This document shows, piece after piece, positions 52,743 to 61,462 of a DNA stretch of 64,000 nt. Every line of letters begins with the position of its first letter. Position 1 is the stretch's first letter. A model generated the notes under the pieces. That model had not been told where the DNA came from, ran no database searches, and saw only the letters and a program-made list of their open reading frames with translations. The position numbers and the translations under genes are program-made. The stretch is from Blautia_A ammoniilytica (lineage in GTDB: Bacteria > Bacillota > Clostridia > Lachnospirales > Lachnospiraceae), in assembly GCF_025566965.1 (NCBI RefSeq), contig NZ_JAOQJL010000013.1, positions 1 through 64,000 on the forward strand, given 5' to 3'.

Positions 52743-55187
52743 ATGTATAAGGAAATATTTGAGGTAACGAAAGAACGGTTCCATTTACAGGATCCTACAC
52801 GGTATGTTCTGCAGGGAACCTGGCCCAAAGAAGGAAAAATGCTGGCTTTTCTGGATAACAGCCAGTTAAAGGCAGATATCCAGAAGCTGGAGATCGTTAG
52901 CGCCATGGAGCGCTTCAAGGATCCAGACAGGATCCGGGGAGAACGGATCACAGCAACGATACAGCTTCCACAGGATCTGAAGGGCTACCATAAGCTGAAG
53001 ATCTATGCAGACACACCAGATAAAAAGGAATTGTGGTTTTCCATTCCGGTGAAGGATCTGGAGAAAAAAAGAGGAAAGCCACAGTATTATATGGAAGAGG
53101 AAAAGGTGCAGGCAGGCTGTGTCCGTTTAAGGGGCTGGACCATTGCTGACGGACCGGTTTCGGTCCATATTTTTGATGAAAACAAAAAGCCTGTCCAGGC
53201 AGATATCCAAAGGACTGCACGGGTGGATGTGGAACAGCTTTATGAGGAAGCAAAGGATCCTGGAAAAACAGGGTTTTTTGCAGAAATAACCGGTTTTTCC
53301 GGTAAAGTAATGTATCTGGTTTTTGAGTGTAAAGGCAAAAAGTCAGTTTATGTAGTGCATCTGCAAAAACCGGTGATCCTGGCAAATAAGGTGGAAAAAT
53401 ATGCGAAAAAGGGCATGAAATATTTGAAATATCAAGGCCCTGCTGCGTTATGGAATAAGACAGTATCTAAGGTGAAAACTGTTTCCACCAGGGAAATCCC
53501 TTATTCTAAATGGATCGAGAGGCATCTTCCCACAAAGGGAGAACTGGAAAAGGAGCGACGGACAAAATTTGATTTCCAGCCAATGATCTCTATTGTGGTT
53601 CCTGCTTACAAAACACCGGAAAAATATCTGCGCAGACTGGCAGAATGTGTAAAAGAGCAGACATATCCTAACTGGCAGCTTTGTATCTCTGATGGAAGCG
53701 GGGCAGATTCCCCTATCAGGAAGCTGCTGCAGGAGCTGGCAGCCCAGGATGAAAGGATCAAGGTCGTTTTCAGTGAAAAGCCCTTGCAGATTTCTGAAAA
53801 TACCAATCAGGCGCTGGCAGTTGCACAAGGAGATTTCATTGCTTTTGCAGACCATGATGACGAATTGACTCCTCATGCGTTGTTTTCCTGTGTAAAGGCG
53901 TTAAATGAACATCCGGGAATACGGGTGCTTTATTCTGACGAAGATAAAATGTCCATGGATGGGCACAAATTTTTTCAGCCTCATTTTAAGCCGGATTATA
54001 ACCCGGATCTTCTTTGTACAGTCAATTACATCTGCCATTTATTTGTGGTGAAGCGTGAGCTGCTGGATCAGGTTGGTATGCTTCGCAGTGCTTATGACGG
54101 GGCACAGGACTACGATTTTGTATTCCGGTGTGTGGAGGCAGTGAAGGACCAGGAGATTTATCATATCCCTAAGATTCTGTATCACTGGAGATGCCATGAG
54201 GACTCTACAGCAGAGAATCCGGAAAGCAAAGGCTATGCTTTTGAAGCCGGGAAGAGGGCCATTGAAGCTCATTATGAACGTATCGGCATTTCGGCACAGG
54301 TATTTCCCGGAGAATTTCCTGGACTTTACCGTACCAGGTTCCTTCGGGACAGGGATCCGTTGATCTCTATCATCATTCCTAATAAAGATCATATTGATGA
54401 TCTGAAACGGTGTATGAATGCCATTGACAGTAAATCTACTTATAAGAACTATGAGTATGTGATTGTTGAAAACAACAGTACAGATCCGGCTACCTTCCAG
54501 TACTATAAAGATCTGGAAAAGGAAAATCCAAAGGCTCGTGTGGTGTACTGGGATGGTCCATTTAATTTCTCAGCGATCAATAACTTTGGGGCAAAGTATG
54601 CAAGAGGAGAATATTTCCTGCTTCTGAATAATGATACGGAGATCATTAACCCGGATTGTCTGGAAGAATTGCTTGGCTATTGTATGCGTTCGGATGTAGG
54701 TGGTGTAGGCGCAAGACTTTACTATGAGGACGATACCATCCAGCATGCAGGAGTGGTGATCGGCTTTGGCGGGATTGCAGGACACTGCTTTGTGATGCAG
54801 CCAAGAGGGACTACAGGCTATTGCCACAGGATCATCTGTGCCCAGGATTACAGTGCTGTTACAGCAGCCTGTATGATGGTAAAAAAAGAAGCCTTTGAAA
54901 AGGTGGGCGGTTTAAGCGAAGATCTGGCAGTTGCATTTAATGATATTGATTTCTGCCTGAAACTGCGGAAGGCCGGTTATCTGATCGTATACAATCCTTA
55001 TGCAGAGCTGTATCATTATGAGTCAAAATCAAGAGGCCTTGAGGACACACCTGAAAAGGTGGCCAGATTTAACAGGGAAATGGCTGTGTTTGAGAAAAAA
55101 TGGCCGGAGATCCTTCGTGACGGAGATCCCTACTACAATCCAAATCTTACTTTAAAGAGCCAGGATTTTTCCCTGAAGAGGATTTAA
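52743..55187 (+). CDS. Tandem-domain GT2 glycosyltransferase with N-terminal beta-rich domains (2)
   Basis: An 814-residue paralogue of the preceding enzyme with the same order: N-terminal beta region (RFHLQDPTRYVLQGTWPKEG), first GT-A domain from about 280 (ISIVVPAYKTPEKYLRRL, FADHDDEL) and second from about 538 (SIIIPNKDHIDDLKRCM, LLNNDTEI), ending HYESKSRGLEDTPEKVARF. The shared second domain (DTIQHAGVVIGFGGIAGH) is highly conserved between the two, the N-terminal part is not. Likely adds a different linkage to the same polymer. Lies 1 base after its neighbour; the methionine codon at 52743 has TTAAGAGAGG upstream. Confidence 0.9.
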   Translation: MYKEIFEVTKERFHLQDPTRYVLQGTWPKEGKMLAFLDNSQLKADIQKLEIVSAMERFKDPDRIRGERITATIQLPQDLKGYHKLKIYADTPDKKELWFSIPVKDLEKKRGKPQYYMEEEKVQAGCVRLRGWTIADGPVSVHIFDENKKPVQADIQRTARVDVEQLYEEAKDPGKTGFFAEITGFSGKVMYLVFECKGKKSVYVVHLQKPVILANKVEKYAKKGMKYLKYQGPAALWNKTVSKVKTVSTREIPYSKWIERHLPTKGELEKERRTKFDFQPMISIVVPAYKTPEKYLRRLAECVKEQTYPNWQLCISDGSGADSPIRKLLQELAAQDERIKVVFSEKPLQISENTNQALAVAQGDFIAFADHDDELTPHALFSCVKALNEHPGIRVLYSDEDKMSMDGHKFFQPHFKPDYNPDLLCTVNYICHLFVVKRELLDQVGMLRSAYDGAQDYDFVFRCVEAVKDQEIYHIPKILYHWRCHEDSTAENPESKGYAFEAGKRAIEAHYERIGISAQVFPGEFPGLYRTRFLRDRDPLISIIIPNKDHIDDLKRCMNAIDSKSTYKNYEYVIVENNSTDPATFQYYKDLEKENPKARVVYWDGPFNFSAINNFGAKYARGEYFLLLNNDTEIINPDCLEELLGYCMRSDVGGVGARLYYEDDTIQHAGVVIGFGGIAGHCFVMQPRGTTGYCHRIICAQDYSAVTAACMMVKKEAFEKVGGLSEDLAVAFNDIDFCLKLRKAGYLIVYNPYAELYHYESKSRGLEDTPEKVARFNREMAVFEKKWPEILRDGDPYYNPNLTLKSQDFSLKRI

Positions 55188-55192
55188 ATGAT

Positions 55193-57655
55193 ATGAAAAA
55201 ACTTATAAATAAAATAAGCCGGGAGCAGAAGACAAGACTTCTGCTCCTGCTGGTATTGTTTGTCAGCGGCCTGATCGTTTACAGAAATTACATTTTCGGA
55301 AATGAGTTGCTGGTGTTCAGCGATGTAGGGGGAGATACCCTGGAGCAGTATACCATGCATTATGCAACCATAGTCAATCATCTTCGTGAAGGAAATTTTT
55401 CTCTGTGGGATTTTAACAATGGCTTTGGAATCAGTATGTTTAACCTGAATCTGTTTGACCCGTCCCTGATGGTGCTGTATGCCCTGGGAGTGATCCTTGG
55501 ACCTGCACACATGCTGTTTTTCCTGGTATGGATACAGATCGGAAGGATTCTGGCAGCAGGCTGGGTTTTTTACTGGTTCCTGTCAGAATTTTCCTTTAGC
55601 AGGCAGAGCAAATTTATATTCAGCTTTGCCTATGGACTTAGTGGTTATCTTCTTGTTTGGGGACAGCATTACCAGTTTGGAATGGTAACGGTGTATTTTC
55701 CACTATTACTTTTATTCTGCGAGAAATTTTTAAGAAAAGAGAAAAAATGGAAGCTGTTTCCGATAATGGTATTTTTTTGTGGGATCTATAGTGTGTATTT
55801 CACATATATGTGCTTGGCGGGAACCGGACTGTATCTTCTGTTCCGGGTAATCTCACTGAATGGGCTTACCATCCGGCAGAGGATGGGGAAATTTGCAGGC
55901 GGCTGTCTGCTTATGCTGTTGGGACTTGGGATGAGCTTTGCAGTTTTTCTTCCTATGGCATCCATTCTTTTAAATGTAACATCCAGAGTGGAGCAGAAGA
56001 GGACCCTGGCAGATCTTTTAAAAAGGTGTTTTACCCTGAATAAGCAGGAATATTATGAAACCCTTCTGCTTCGTCCTTTTTCCACGAATTTCCAGAATCT
56101 GCAGGAACTGGGAGACAAGAAATACTATGGCTTCTGGAATTATTATGAGGATCCGGTGCTGTTTGTTTCTGTTCTGGCAGTTTTCCTGGTAGTGCAGTTT
56201 CTGCTTTTGTTCTGGAAAAGCAATGAGACAAAGCGTACCAGAAGGACTGCTTATGGTGCAGCCTTGTTTATGTTGCTTCTGATGATCTTTCCTGTAGGCG
56301 GTTATGCCTTTAATGCTTTTGCTACGGTTACATACAGATATACTTTCCTGCTGCTCCCTATGATTCTTCTGGCAGCAGCCTGGACCTGGGATTATCTGAA
56401 AAAGGGCGGCAGAGCCAGCATTATAGGTGTGGTTCTGGTTTGTATCTTTATGTATAAAGCCTGCAGGATGGGCTATGAGGACAGTCTTTTTGCTGAATAC
56501 AGACAGAACGCAGTGATCACGGCTGTAACCGGAACAGTAATGGCAGTTGTACTTTTGCTGGTGAACCGGTTGAAAGTAAAAGGGGAGCAGGTGCTTTTTA
56601 GCCTTTTGGCACTGGCTATGGCTGCGAATGTGATCTGTGAGGGAACTGTTGGCTATGAAGACAGAATGTCCCTGAAAAAAGAGGATACACCGGCAGAAAC
56701 AGTGGTGCAGGTAACGGATGATTATCTTGAGAAGATCGTTGAGGATCCGTCCGAGCAGCAGGCAAGAGATTTTATTGACAAGCCCCAGGCATATTTCCGG
56801 GAGCTTTACAGTCAGGACATCCAGGACATTCTGGGATTTTTAAGGGAAACAGACAAAAGCTTTTACCGGGTGGAAAAGGACTTTTCGTCTGCGACGATTT
56901 CCATGGATTCCCTGGCTCAGGGGTACAGAGGGGTCAGCACCTATAATTCTGTAATGAACAGCAATGTAAAGGATTTTGTAAACACCTGTATCCCAAGCTT
57001 TTATTATGCAGACCGGAACAGGTATACCTTTTGGGATAATGCTATGAACAACTGGTTTGCAGCCTTTACAGGGGTAAGATACCTGATCTCCAAGAATAGC
57101 AGCCTGGATAGCAGCAAATATACGCTGATCCGTCAGTTTGGCAGTATGTATCTGTATCAAAATGTACGGGAAAGCGATGTGGCAAGGTTTTATGATGAAA
57201 CGGTATCAGAAAGCAGCCTGCGGGAAGCGGATAAAAAGATCCGGAAGAAGTTTTTAAGTAATGCCATTGTGCTGGAGGATGGAGAAGACAGGGAAAGTGC
57301 GGCAGGCCTTGGAAAATCCCAGGCAAAGAAGGAATCAAAGGTTGTGCTGGATGCCCCTCAGAAGGACACACTGGTAACAGGCAGTATCCAAGCGGCTTCA
57401 GATGGATATGTACTTTTTATGATTCCTTATGAGGATGGATGGAGCCTTAAGATCGATGGAGAAGACACAAAGCTGCAGAAAGGGGACTTAGGCTTCCTTG
57501 CATGTAAAGTAAAAGAAGGAAATCATGCCCTTACCCTTACTTATCATGCACCATTGCTGAAAGAAGGAATCCTGCTAAGTCTGGCATTCTGGATTATCTA
57601 TCTTATGTTTACTGTATATACATTTTTTGTTCATAGAAAAGACACAATTATATGA
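55193..57655 (+). CDS. YfhO-family membrane glycosyltransferase-like protein
   Basis: An 820-residue protein with about 13 membrane helices, an early acidic loop FSDVGGDTLEQYTMHY characteristic of YfhO/GT-C proteins, and a long extracytoplasmic domain from about 490 to 790 with a C-terminal beta part (GSIQAASDGYVLFMIPYEDG). In Bacillus, YfhO moves a sugar from undecaprenyl phosphate onto lipoteichoic acid, after CsbB makes the lipid-sugar and a small protein flips it. Here the GT2 at 43100 and the EamA pair at 42395-43088 could supply that substrate. Starts 5 bases after the GT2 stop. Confidence 0.88.
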   Translation: MKKLINKISREQKTRLLLLLVLFVSGLIVYRNYIFGNELLVFSDVGGDTLEQYTMHYATIVNHLREGNFSLWDFNNGFGISMFNLNLFDPSLMVLYALGVILGPAHMLFFLVWIQIGRILAAGWVFYWFLSEFSFSRQSKFIFSFAYGLSGYLLVWGQHYQFGMVTVYFPLLLLFCEKFLRKEKKWKLFPIMVFFCGIYSVYFTYMCLAGTGLYLLFRVISLNGLTIRQRMGKFAGGCLLMLLGLGMSFAVFLPMASILLNVTSRVEQKRTLADLLKRCFTLNKQEYYETLLLRPFSTNFQNLQELGDKKYYGFWNYYEDPVLFVSVLAVFLVVQFLLLFWKSNETKRTRRTAYGAALFMLLLMIFPVGGYAFNAFATVTYRYTFLLLPMILLAAAWTWDYLKKGGRASIIGVVLVCIFMYKACRMGYEDSLFAEYRQNAVITAVTGTVMAVVLLLVNRLKVKGEQVLFSLLALAMAANVICEGTVGYEDRMSLKKEDTPAETVVQVTDDYLEKIVEDPSEQQARDFIDKPQAYFRELYSQDIQDILGFLRETDKSFYRVEKDFSSATISMDSLAQGYRGVSTYNSVMNSNVKDFVNTCIPSFYYADRNRYTFWDNAMNNWFAAFTGVRYLISKNSSLDSSKYTLIRQFGSMYLYQNVRESDVARFYDETVSESSLREADKKIRKKFLSNAIVLEDGEDRESAAGLGKSQAKKESKVVLDAPQKDTLVTGSIQAASDGYVLFMIPYEDGWSLKIDGEDTKLQKGDLGFLACKVKEGNHALTLTYHAPLLKEGILLSLAFWIIYLMFTVYTFFVHRKDTII

Positions 57656-57691
57656 TAACTATTAGATATCCGAATTGAATATGTATAAAGT

Positions 57692-57860
57692 TGTAGCGCA
57701 TAGGTAGCATCATTTCATGATGCGTAAAAGAGAATCCGGTGTGAATCCGGAACGATGCCGTCACTGTGTAAGGGAGCTGCTTCAGAGCCCACTGGGAGAC
57801 CGGGAAGGGGAAGCAGTGTAGAACGAAGTCAGGAGAACTGCCTTTGCGTGGGATTGTGGA
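57692..57860 (+). ncRNA. Cobalamin riboswitch
   Basis: The leader shows the cobalamin-riboswitch landmarks in order: GCATAGGTAGC, AGAGAATCCGGTGTGAATCCGG, GCCGTCACTGT, GGGAGACCGGGAAGG, and the B12 box GAAGTCAGGAGAACTGCC at 57825-57842, with CGCA/TGCG closing the P1 stem. It is followed by a terminator at 57984-58013 and then an exported CbiK gene, so cobalamin should shut the operon off by premature termination. The remaining part of the 400-base gap (57656-57691 and 57861-57983) holds the expression platform and no gene. Confidence 0.92.
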
Positions 57861-57983
57861 TCTGCGGGACACAGAACCAGTATTCTCATAACATTATATG
57901 ATCATATAGTTTACTGTCGGTATACTTCTGCGAAGAGGGAGAAGCATCTGACAAAAGGAACGAATGTGTTGATGAGAAGCATT

Positions 57984-58013
57984 GCGGTCGCAGAAATGTG
58001 ACCGCTGTTTTTA
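57984..58013 (+). terminator. Riboswitch-controlled terminator
   Basis: GCGGTC (57984-57989) pairs with GACCGC (58000-58005), followed by TGTTTTTA. It lies between the cobalamin riboswitch and the chelatase gene, where a ligand-dependent terminator is expected. Confidence 0.8.
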
Positions 58014-58055
58014 TGCATAGTTCGTCCGGAAATACGAAAAAAAGAGGAAAAAATA

Positions 58056-59342
58056 ATGAAGCGCAAAACAATTATGGCACTGATCCTGTCTGTATCTATG
58101 GCAGCAAGCATGACATGTGCAGCAACAGCAGCATTTGCAGAGACAGAAGACGCAGCAGAGGCAACAGACGACACAGAAGCAGCAGACGACGCAGAAGCAA
58201 CAGACGACGCAGAAGCAGCAGACGATGCAGAGGAAACAGATGATGCATCTGCTGAGGACGCAGACCAGGAGGCAGCAGATAAAGTGGCAGCTCTTATTGA
58301 TGCGATCTACGTACAGGAGAGAACAGACGATACAGATGCACAGTGCACAGAAGCAAAAGAAGCATGGGATGCACTGACAGATGCACAGAAGGAACTGGTA
58401 GAGGGAGAAGAGGCAAGCCCTGAGTATTTCGGAAGAGATACAGGAGACGCTTCCAAGGATGATCCGAGAAACCAGGATGAGATCGGTGAGAATGAGCTTC
58501 TGGTTGTAAGCTTTGGTACTTCTTTTAATGATAGCCGTGCACAGGATATCAAGGGTATCGAGGATGCACTTCAGGAAGCATATCCGGACTGGTCTGTAAG
58601 AAGGGCATTTACAGCTCAGATCATCATCAACCATGTACAGGCAAGAGATGATGAGCATATCGATAATATGCAGCAGGCACTTGACCGTGCAGTTGCAAAC
58701 GGAGTTAAGAATCTGGTTGTACAGCCTACACACCTGATGCATGGCGCAGAGTATGATGAGATGACAGCTGCTATTGAGGAATATAAAGACAAATTCGAGT
58801 CTGTAGCTATTGCAGAGCCAATGCTGGGTGAGGTTGGAGAAGATGCTACAGTGATCAATGAGGATAAAGAAGCTGTAGCAAAAGCTATCACAGATGAGGC
58901 TGTAAAGACTGCAGATTATGACAGCATGGAAGCTGCTGCTGAAGATGGTACAGCTTTCGTATTTATGGGTCATGGAACATCCCATACAGCAAATGTTACT
59001 TACGACCAGATGCAGACACAGATGGAGAACCTTGGATTTACAAACGCATTCATCGGTACTGTAGAGGGTGAGCCGGAAGACACAGCATGCGATGCTGTAA
59101 TCGCTAAAGTAAAAGATGCTGGTTTCAAGAAAGTGATTCTTCGTCCGCTGATGGTTGTTGCAGGTGATCATGCAAACAATGATATGGCTGGAGATGACGA
59201 CGATTCCTGGAAGAGCATGTTTGAGGCATCCGGAGAATTTGACAGCGTAGACTGCCAGATCGAAGGACTTGGAAGAATCGATGCAGTAGAACAGCTGTAT
59301 GTAGAGCATACAAAAGCAGCTATCGACAGCTTAGCAAAATAA
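58056..59342 (+). CDS. cbiK: Exported CbiK-type sirohydrochlorin cobaltochelatase
   Basis: A 428-residue protein: signal peptide (ALILSVSMAASMTCAATAAF), a highly acidic repeat linker (EATDDTEAADDAEATDDAEA), a small three-helix domain (KVAALIDAIY...KEAWDALTDAQKELV, as in many Firmicute surface proteins), and a CbiK domain from about residue 145 (LLVVSFGTSFNDSRAQDIKG; QPTHLMHGAEY; FVFMGHGTSH; the latter two carry the metal-site His). CbiK inserts cobalt into sirohydrochlorin during anaerobic B12 synthesis, normally in the cytoplasm. Export suggests a role in handling tetrapyrroles or metal outside. No lipobox or wall anchor seen. Confidence 0.9.
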   Translation: MKRKTIMALILSVSMAASMTCAATAAFAETEDAAEATDDTEAADDAEATDDAEAADDAEETDDASAEDADQEAADKVAALIDAIYVQERTDDTDAQCTEAKEAWDALTDAQKELVEGEEASPEYFGRDTGDASKDDPRNQDEIGENELLVVSFGTSFNDSRAQDIKGIEDALQEAYPDWSVRRAFTAQIIINHVQARDDEHIDNMQQALDRAVANGVKNLVVQPTHLMHGAEYDEMTAAIEEYKDKFESVAIAEPMLGEVGEDATVINEDKEAVAKAITDEAVKTADYDSMEAAAEDGTAFVFMGHGTSHTANVTYDQMQTQMENLGFTNAFIGTVEGEPEDTACDAVIAKVKDAGFKKVILRPLMVVAGDHANNDMAGDDDDSWKSMFEASGEFDSVDCQIEGLGRIDAVEQLYVEHTKAAIDSLAK

Positions 59343-59392
59343 ACGGACATGTGGCCATTTGACCACATCATCATAAAGGAGAAAAGAAAGTT

Positions 59393-59968
59393 ATGAAGCG
59401 TTCATTAGCCATTTTAGTATCAGCATTAAGTATTTCTGCTATGACAGTTCCTATGACACTGCCGGTATGGGCAGAGGCAGCAGACACCAAAGAAGAAGCA
59501 TCCGATACACAGGATCTGGAGGATGGAGTTTACATTGTTGACTTTAATACAGACAGCAGCATGTTCCACACAAATGAGGCATGCGAGGGCAAAGGCCAGC
59601 TTACTGTAGAAGACGGCAAAATGACCCTTCATATCTCTCTTGTATCCAAGAACATTGTGAATCTTTTCCCAGGGCTTGCTGAGGATGCACAGAAGGATGA
59701 CGCAGAGCTGCTTCAGCCTACCACAGATACGGTTACCTATAAGGATGGTTTATCAGATGAAGTGTATGGCTTTGATGTTCCTGTAGAGGCTCTTGATCAG
59801 GATTTTGACCTTGCTATTATCGGTACTAAGGGCAAATGGTATGATCATACAGTAAGCGTAAGCAATCCGGAGGAGATGAATGACGATAACAAGCTTCCTG
59901 TAGAAGTTGCTGAAGATGAGGCAGAAGATACCGAGAATGCAGCTGAAGATACCGAGGATGCAGAATAA
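59393..59968 (+). CDS. Small secreted protein in the cobalamin-riboswitch operon
   Basis: A 191-residue protein with a signal peptide (LAILVSALSISAMTVPMTLP), a single compact domain of about 110 residues with beta-strand character (DGVYIVDFNTDSSMFHTNEA; KMTLHISLVSKNIVNLFPG; EVYGFDVPVEALDQDFDLAI; KWYDHTVSV) and an acidic tail of about 30 residues. The arrangement of strands faintly recalls NEAT-type heme-binding domains, but this is weak. It follows the exported CbiK by 50 bases, with a small hairpin at 59349-59368 and AAAGGAG before ATG. Under the same riboswitch it may capture a tetrapyrrole or metal. Family not recognised. Confidence 0.75.
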   Translation: MKRSLAILVSALSISAMTVPMTLPVWAEAADTKEEASDTQDLEDGVYIVDFNTDSSMFHTNEACEGKGQLTVEDGKMTLHISLVSKNIVNLFPGLAEDAQKDDAELLQPTTDTVTYKDGLSDEVYGFDVPVEALDQDFDLAIIGTKGKWYDHTVSVSNPEEMNDDNKLPVEVAEDEAEDTENAAEDTEDAE

Positions 59969-59997
59969 TCATTAAGCAGATATATCCACCATATATG

Positions 59998-60029
59998 AAA
60001 GCCAGCCGATCGCGTTTCGGCTGGCTTTT
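59998..60029 (+). terminator. Terminator of the cobalamin operon
   Basis: AAAGCCAGCCGA pairs with TCGGCTGGCTTT around TCGCGTT-type loop bases, with a T-run overlapping the right arm. The left arm carries A residues, so it may also act for the opposite strand. Confidence 0.85.
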
Positions 60030-60089
60030 ATCTCTGTCGAGAAGACTCCCACCTCTTTCAGGTGGTGAGTAACAGCTCGATTTGAATAT
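60026..60089 (+). repeat. 64-bp structured repeat, copy 1
   Basis: Identical to copy 2 at 61463-61526 except at two positions (60035 and 60049), same orientation. It can fold into nested stems: TCGAG/CTCGA outside, ACTC/GAGT, and CCACCT/AGGTGG around CTTTC. The two copies bracket the carboxypeptidase gene. The CACCT...AGGTGGTGAG hairpin resembles ends of IS200/IS605-type elements, so a small non-autonomous (MITE/REP-like) element is possible. Confidence 0.8.
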
Positions 60090-60166
60090 GGTGGATATAT
60101 TTGCTTTATTATGCATCCTTTATTGATTAAACAGGCGCAGGGGATTTACACTTTTGCACCTTGATA

Positions 60167-61438
60167 TCAGGACTTGATGATCTTGATCATTTTGATAAAC
60201 AACAGAAGAAGGATCAGGAATGCCACGCCTCCGATCACTGCATAAGGCACGTAGGAGGTGGACTGGGAATAGGCCTTTGCGGCTTCCATATTCGCCTGTC
60301 CGTTGGTATAAAGAGAGGTGTCCTGTTCCTGTTCCGGCTCCATTACAGCAGTACCAACCTGAACGCCGCTGTAGAAGTAAGTGCGGTTCACCTGGTCGCC
60401 TGCCGGTGTATCCTGAACAGTCAGGCTGTCCTCTGAGGCACCGGCAGGTACGATCACCTGTCCTCCGGACATCAGGGAAAAATCATCCTGACCTAAGGTA
60501 AGAAGCTGGAAATTGGAAAATCCGTAATCCAGAAGAGTGATGGCTTCATCATCTGTCTGGCCGGAGGCACCTTTTAAAATAACGCAGATCAATGTAACAT
60601 CATTGCGCTGTGCACTGCATACAAGTGTGCTTTGGGAAGCTTCTGTAAATCCTTCCTTGCCGCCAAGACAGCCCTGGTAGTAAGCATCTGAACTGTTGTT
60701 GGTCATGGTGAACTTGCTGGTAAGTGACCTGGCTCCACCGGATACATTGGTCGCCGGAATGGTGTAGGTATTCGCACTGGCAATAGGAGAAAAGGAAGGA
60801 TTCTCTGTAGCTGCCTTCATGATCAAGGCCATATCATGGGCTGTGGTATGCTGATTCTCATCAGGAAGCCCGGTAGGGTTGGTGAATACTGTGTTGGTAC
60901 AGCCAAGCTGGGCAGCTCTGGTATTCATCATGGCAACAAAGTTTTCAACGGATCCGCCGACATGCTCTGCAACCTGAAGGGCAATATCGTTGGCAGAGGC
61001 AACCATGATGGCATACAGGCATTGTTCCATGGTAAAAACTTCATCCAGCTGTGCGGAAATATTGGCCCCTCCATCGGTAACACCGGAAACGCCGGTAGCA
61101 GTCATGGTCACTTCATCTGTAAGATTGCTGTTCTCTAAAGCAAGAAGACAGGTCATGATCTTGACGGTGCTCCCGGGATAAAGAACCTCATCCATATTCT
61201 TGGCGTACAGGGTAGTACCGGTGCTGTCTTCAAGGATCACAGCGGCTTCGGAAGTGATCTCAGGCCCTTGGGGCCATCCTGAAATCTGGTTGGTGGTGAT
61301 ACTTGAGGCAGCAGTATCTGTAGCAGCCTCTTCTGCAAAGGCAGGGCTTCCCAGGATCAGGGAAGCAGACAGCCCGGCAGAGAGCAGAAGGGAAAAAACA
61401 GTCCGTTTTCTGCTGGGGGATTTCTTTTGCTTTTTCAT
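60167..61438 (-). CDS. D-alanyl-D-alanine carboxypeptidase (PBP5/DacF-like)
   Basis: A 423-residue serine peptidase of family S11: signal peptide (cut near AFAEE), STVK active site at residues 90-93, SAN at 148-150, and a third motif reading KEG at 261-263 instead of KTG. A C-terminal membrane helix (YAVIGGVAFLILLLLFIKMI) anchors it, instead of the amphipathic helix of PBP5. It trims the terminal D-Ala of peptidoglycan stem peptides. AGGAGA lies before ATG 61438 on the minus strand. Its leader holds copy 2 of the 64-bp repeat, and copy 1 lies beyond its stop. Confidence 0.92.
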   Translation of the reverse strand: MKKQKKSPSRKRTVFSLLLSAGLSASLILGSPAFAEEAATDTAASSITTNQISGWPQGPEITSEAAVILEDSTGTTLYAKNMDEVLYPGSTVKIMTCLLALENSNLTDEVTMTATGVSGVTDGGANISAQLDEVFTMEQCLYAIMVASANDIALQVAEHVGGSVENFVAMMNTRAAQLGCTNTVFTNPTGLPDENQHTTAHDMALIMKAATENPSFSPIASANTYTIPATNVSGGARSLTSKFTMTNNSSDAYYQGCLGGKEGFTEASQSTLVCSAQRNDVTLICVILKGASGQTDDEAITLLDYGFSNFQLLTLGQDDFSLMSGGQVIVPAGASEDSLTVQDTPAGDQVNRTYFYSGVQVGTAVMEPEQEQDTSLYTNGQANMEAAKAYSQSTSYVPYAVIGGVAFLILLLLFIKMIKIIKS

Positions 61439-61462
61439 TGTATAGATTATCTCCTGTTATAT

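Larger units (their letters stand above)
59976..60104. repeat. 19-bp inverted repeat enclosing terminator and structured repeat
   Basis: The arms at 59976-59994 and 60086-60104 are complementary at 18 of 19 positions (core ATATATCCACCATAT). Between them lie the operon terminator and the first 64-bp repeat; the last four bases of the repeat fall in the right arm. The element could be a once-continuous hairpin into which the inner part was inserted. Confidence 0.65.

Noticed and set aside
58011..59309. A 432-codon open frame on the minus strand opposite cbiK
   Set aside because: It is antisense to a gene with clear family motifs, is Cys-rich low-complexity sequence, lacks a ribosome site and arises because the acidic repeat codons of cbiK avoid stops on the other strand.
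59349..59368. Hairpin between cbiK and the small secreted gene as a terminator
   Set aside because: The stem is short and has no T-run; the downstream gene has no promoter of its own, so read-through is more likely.
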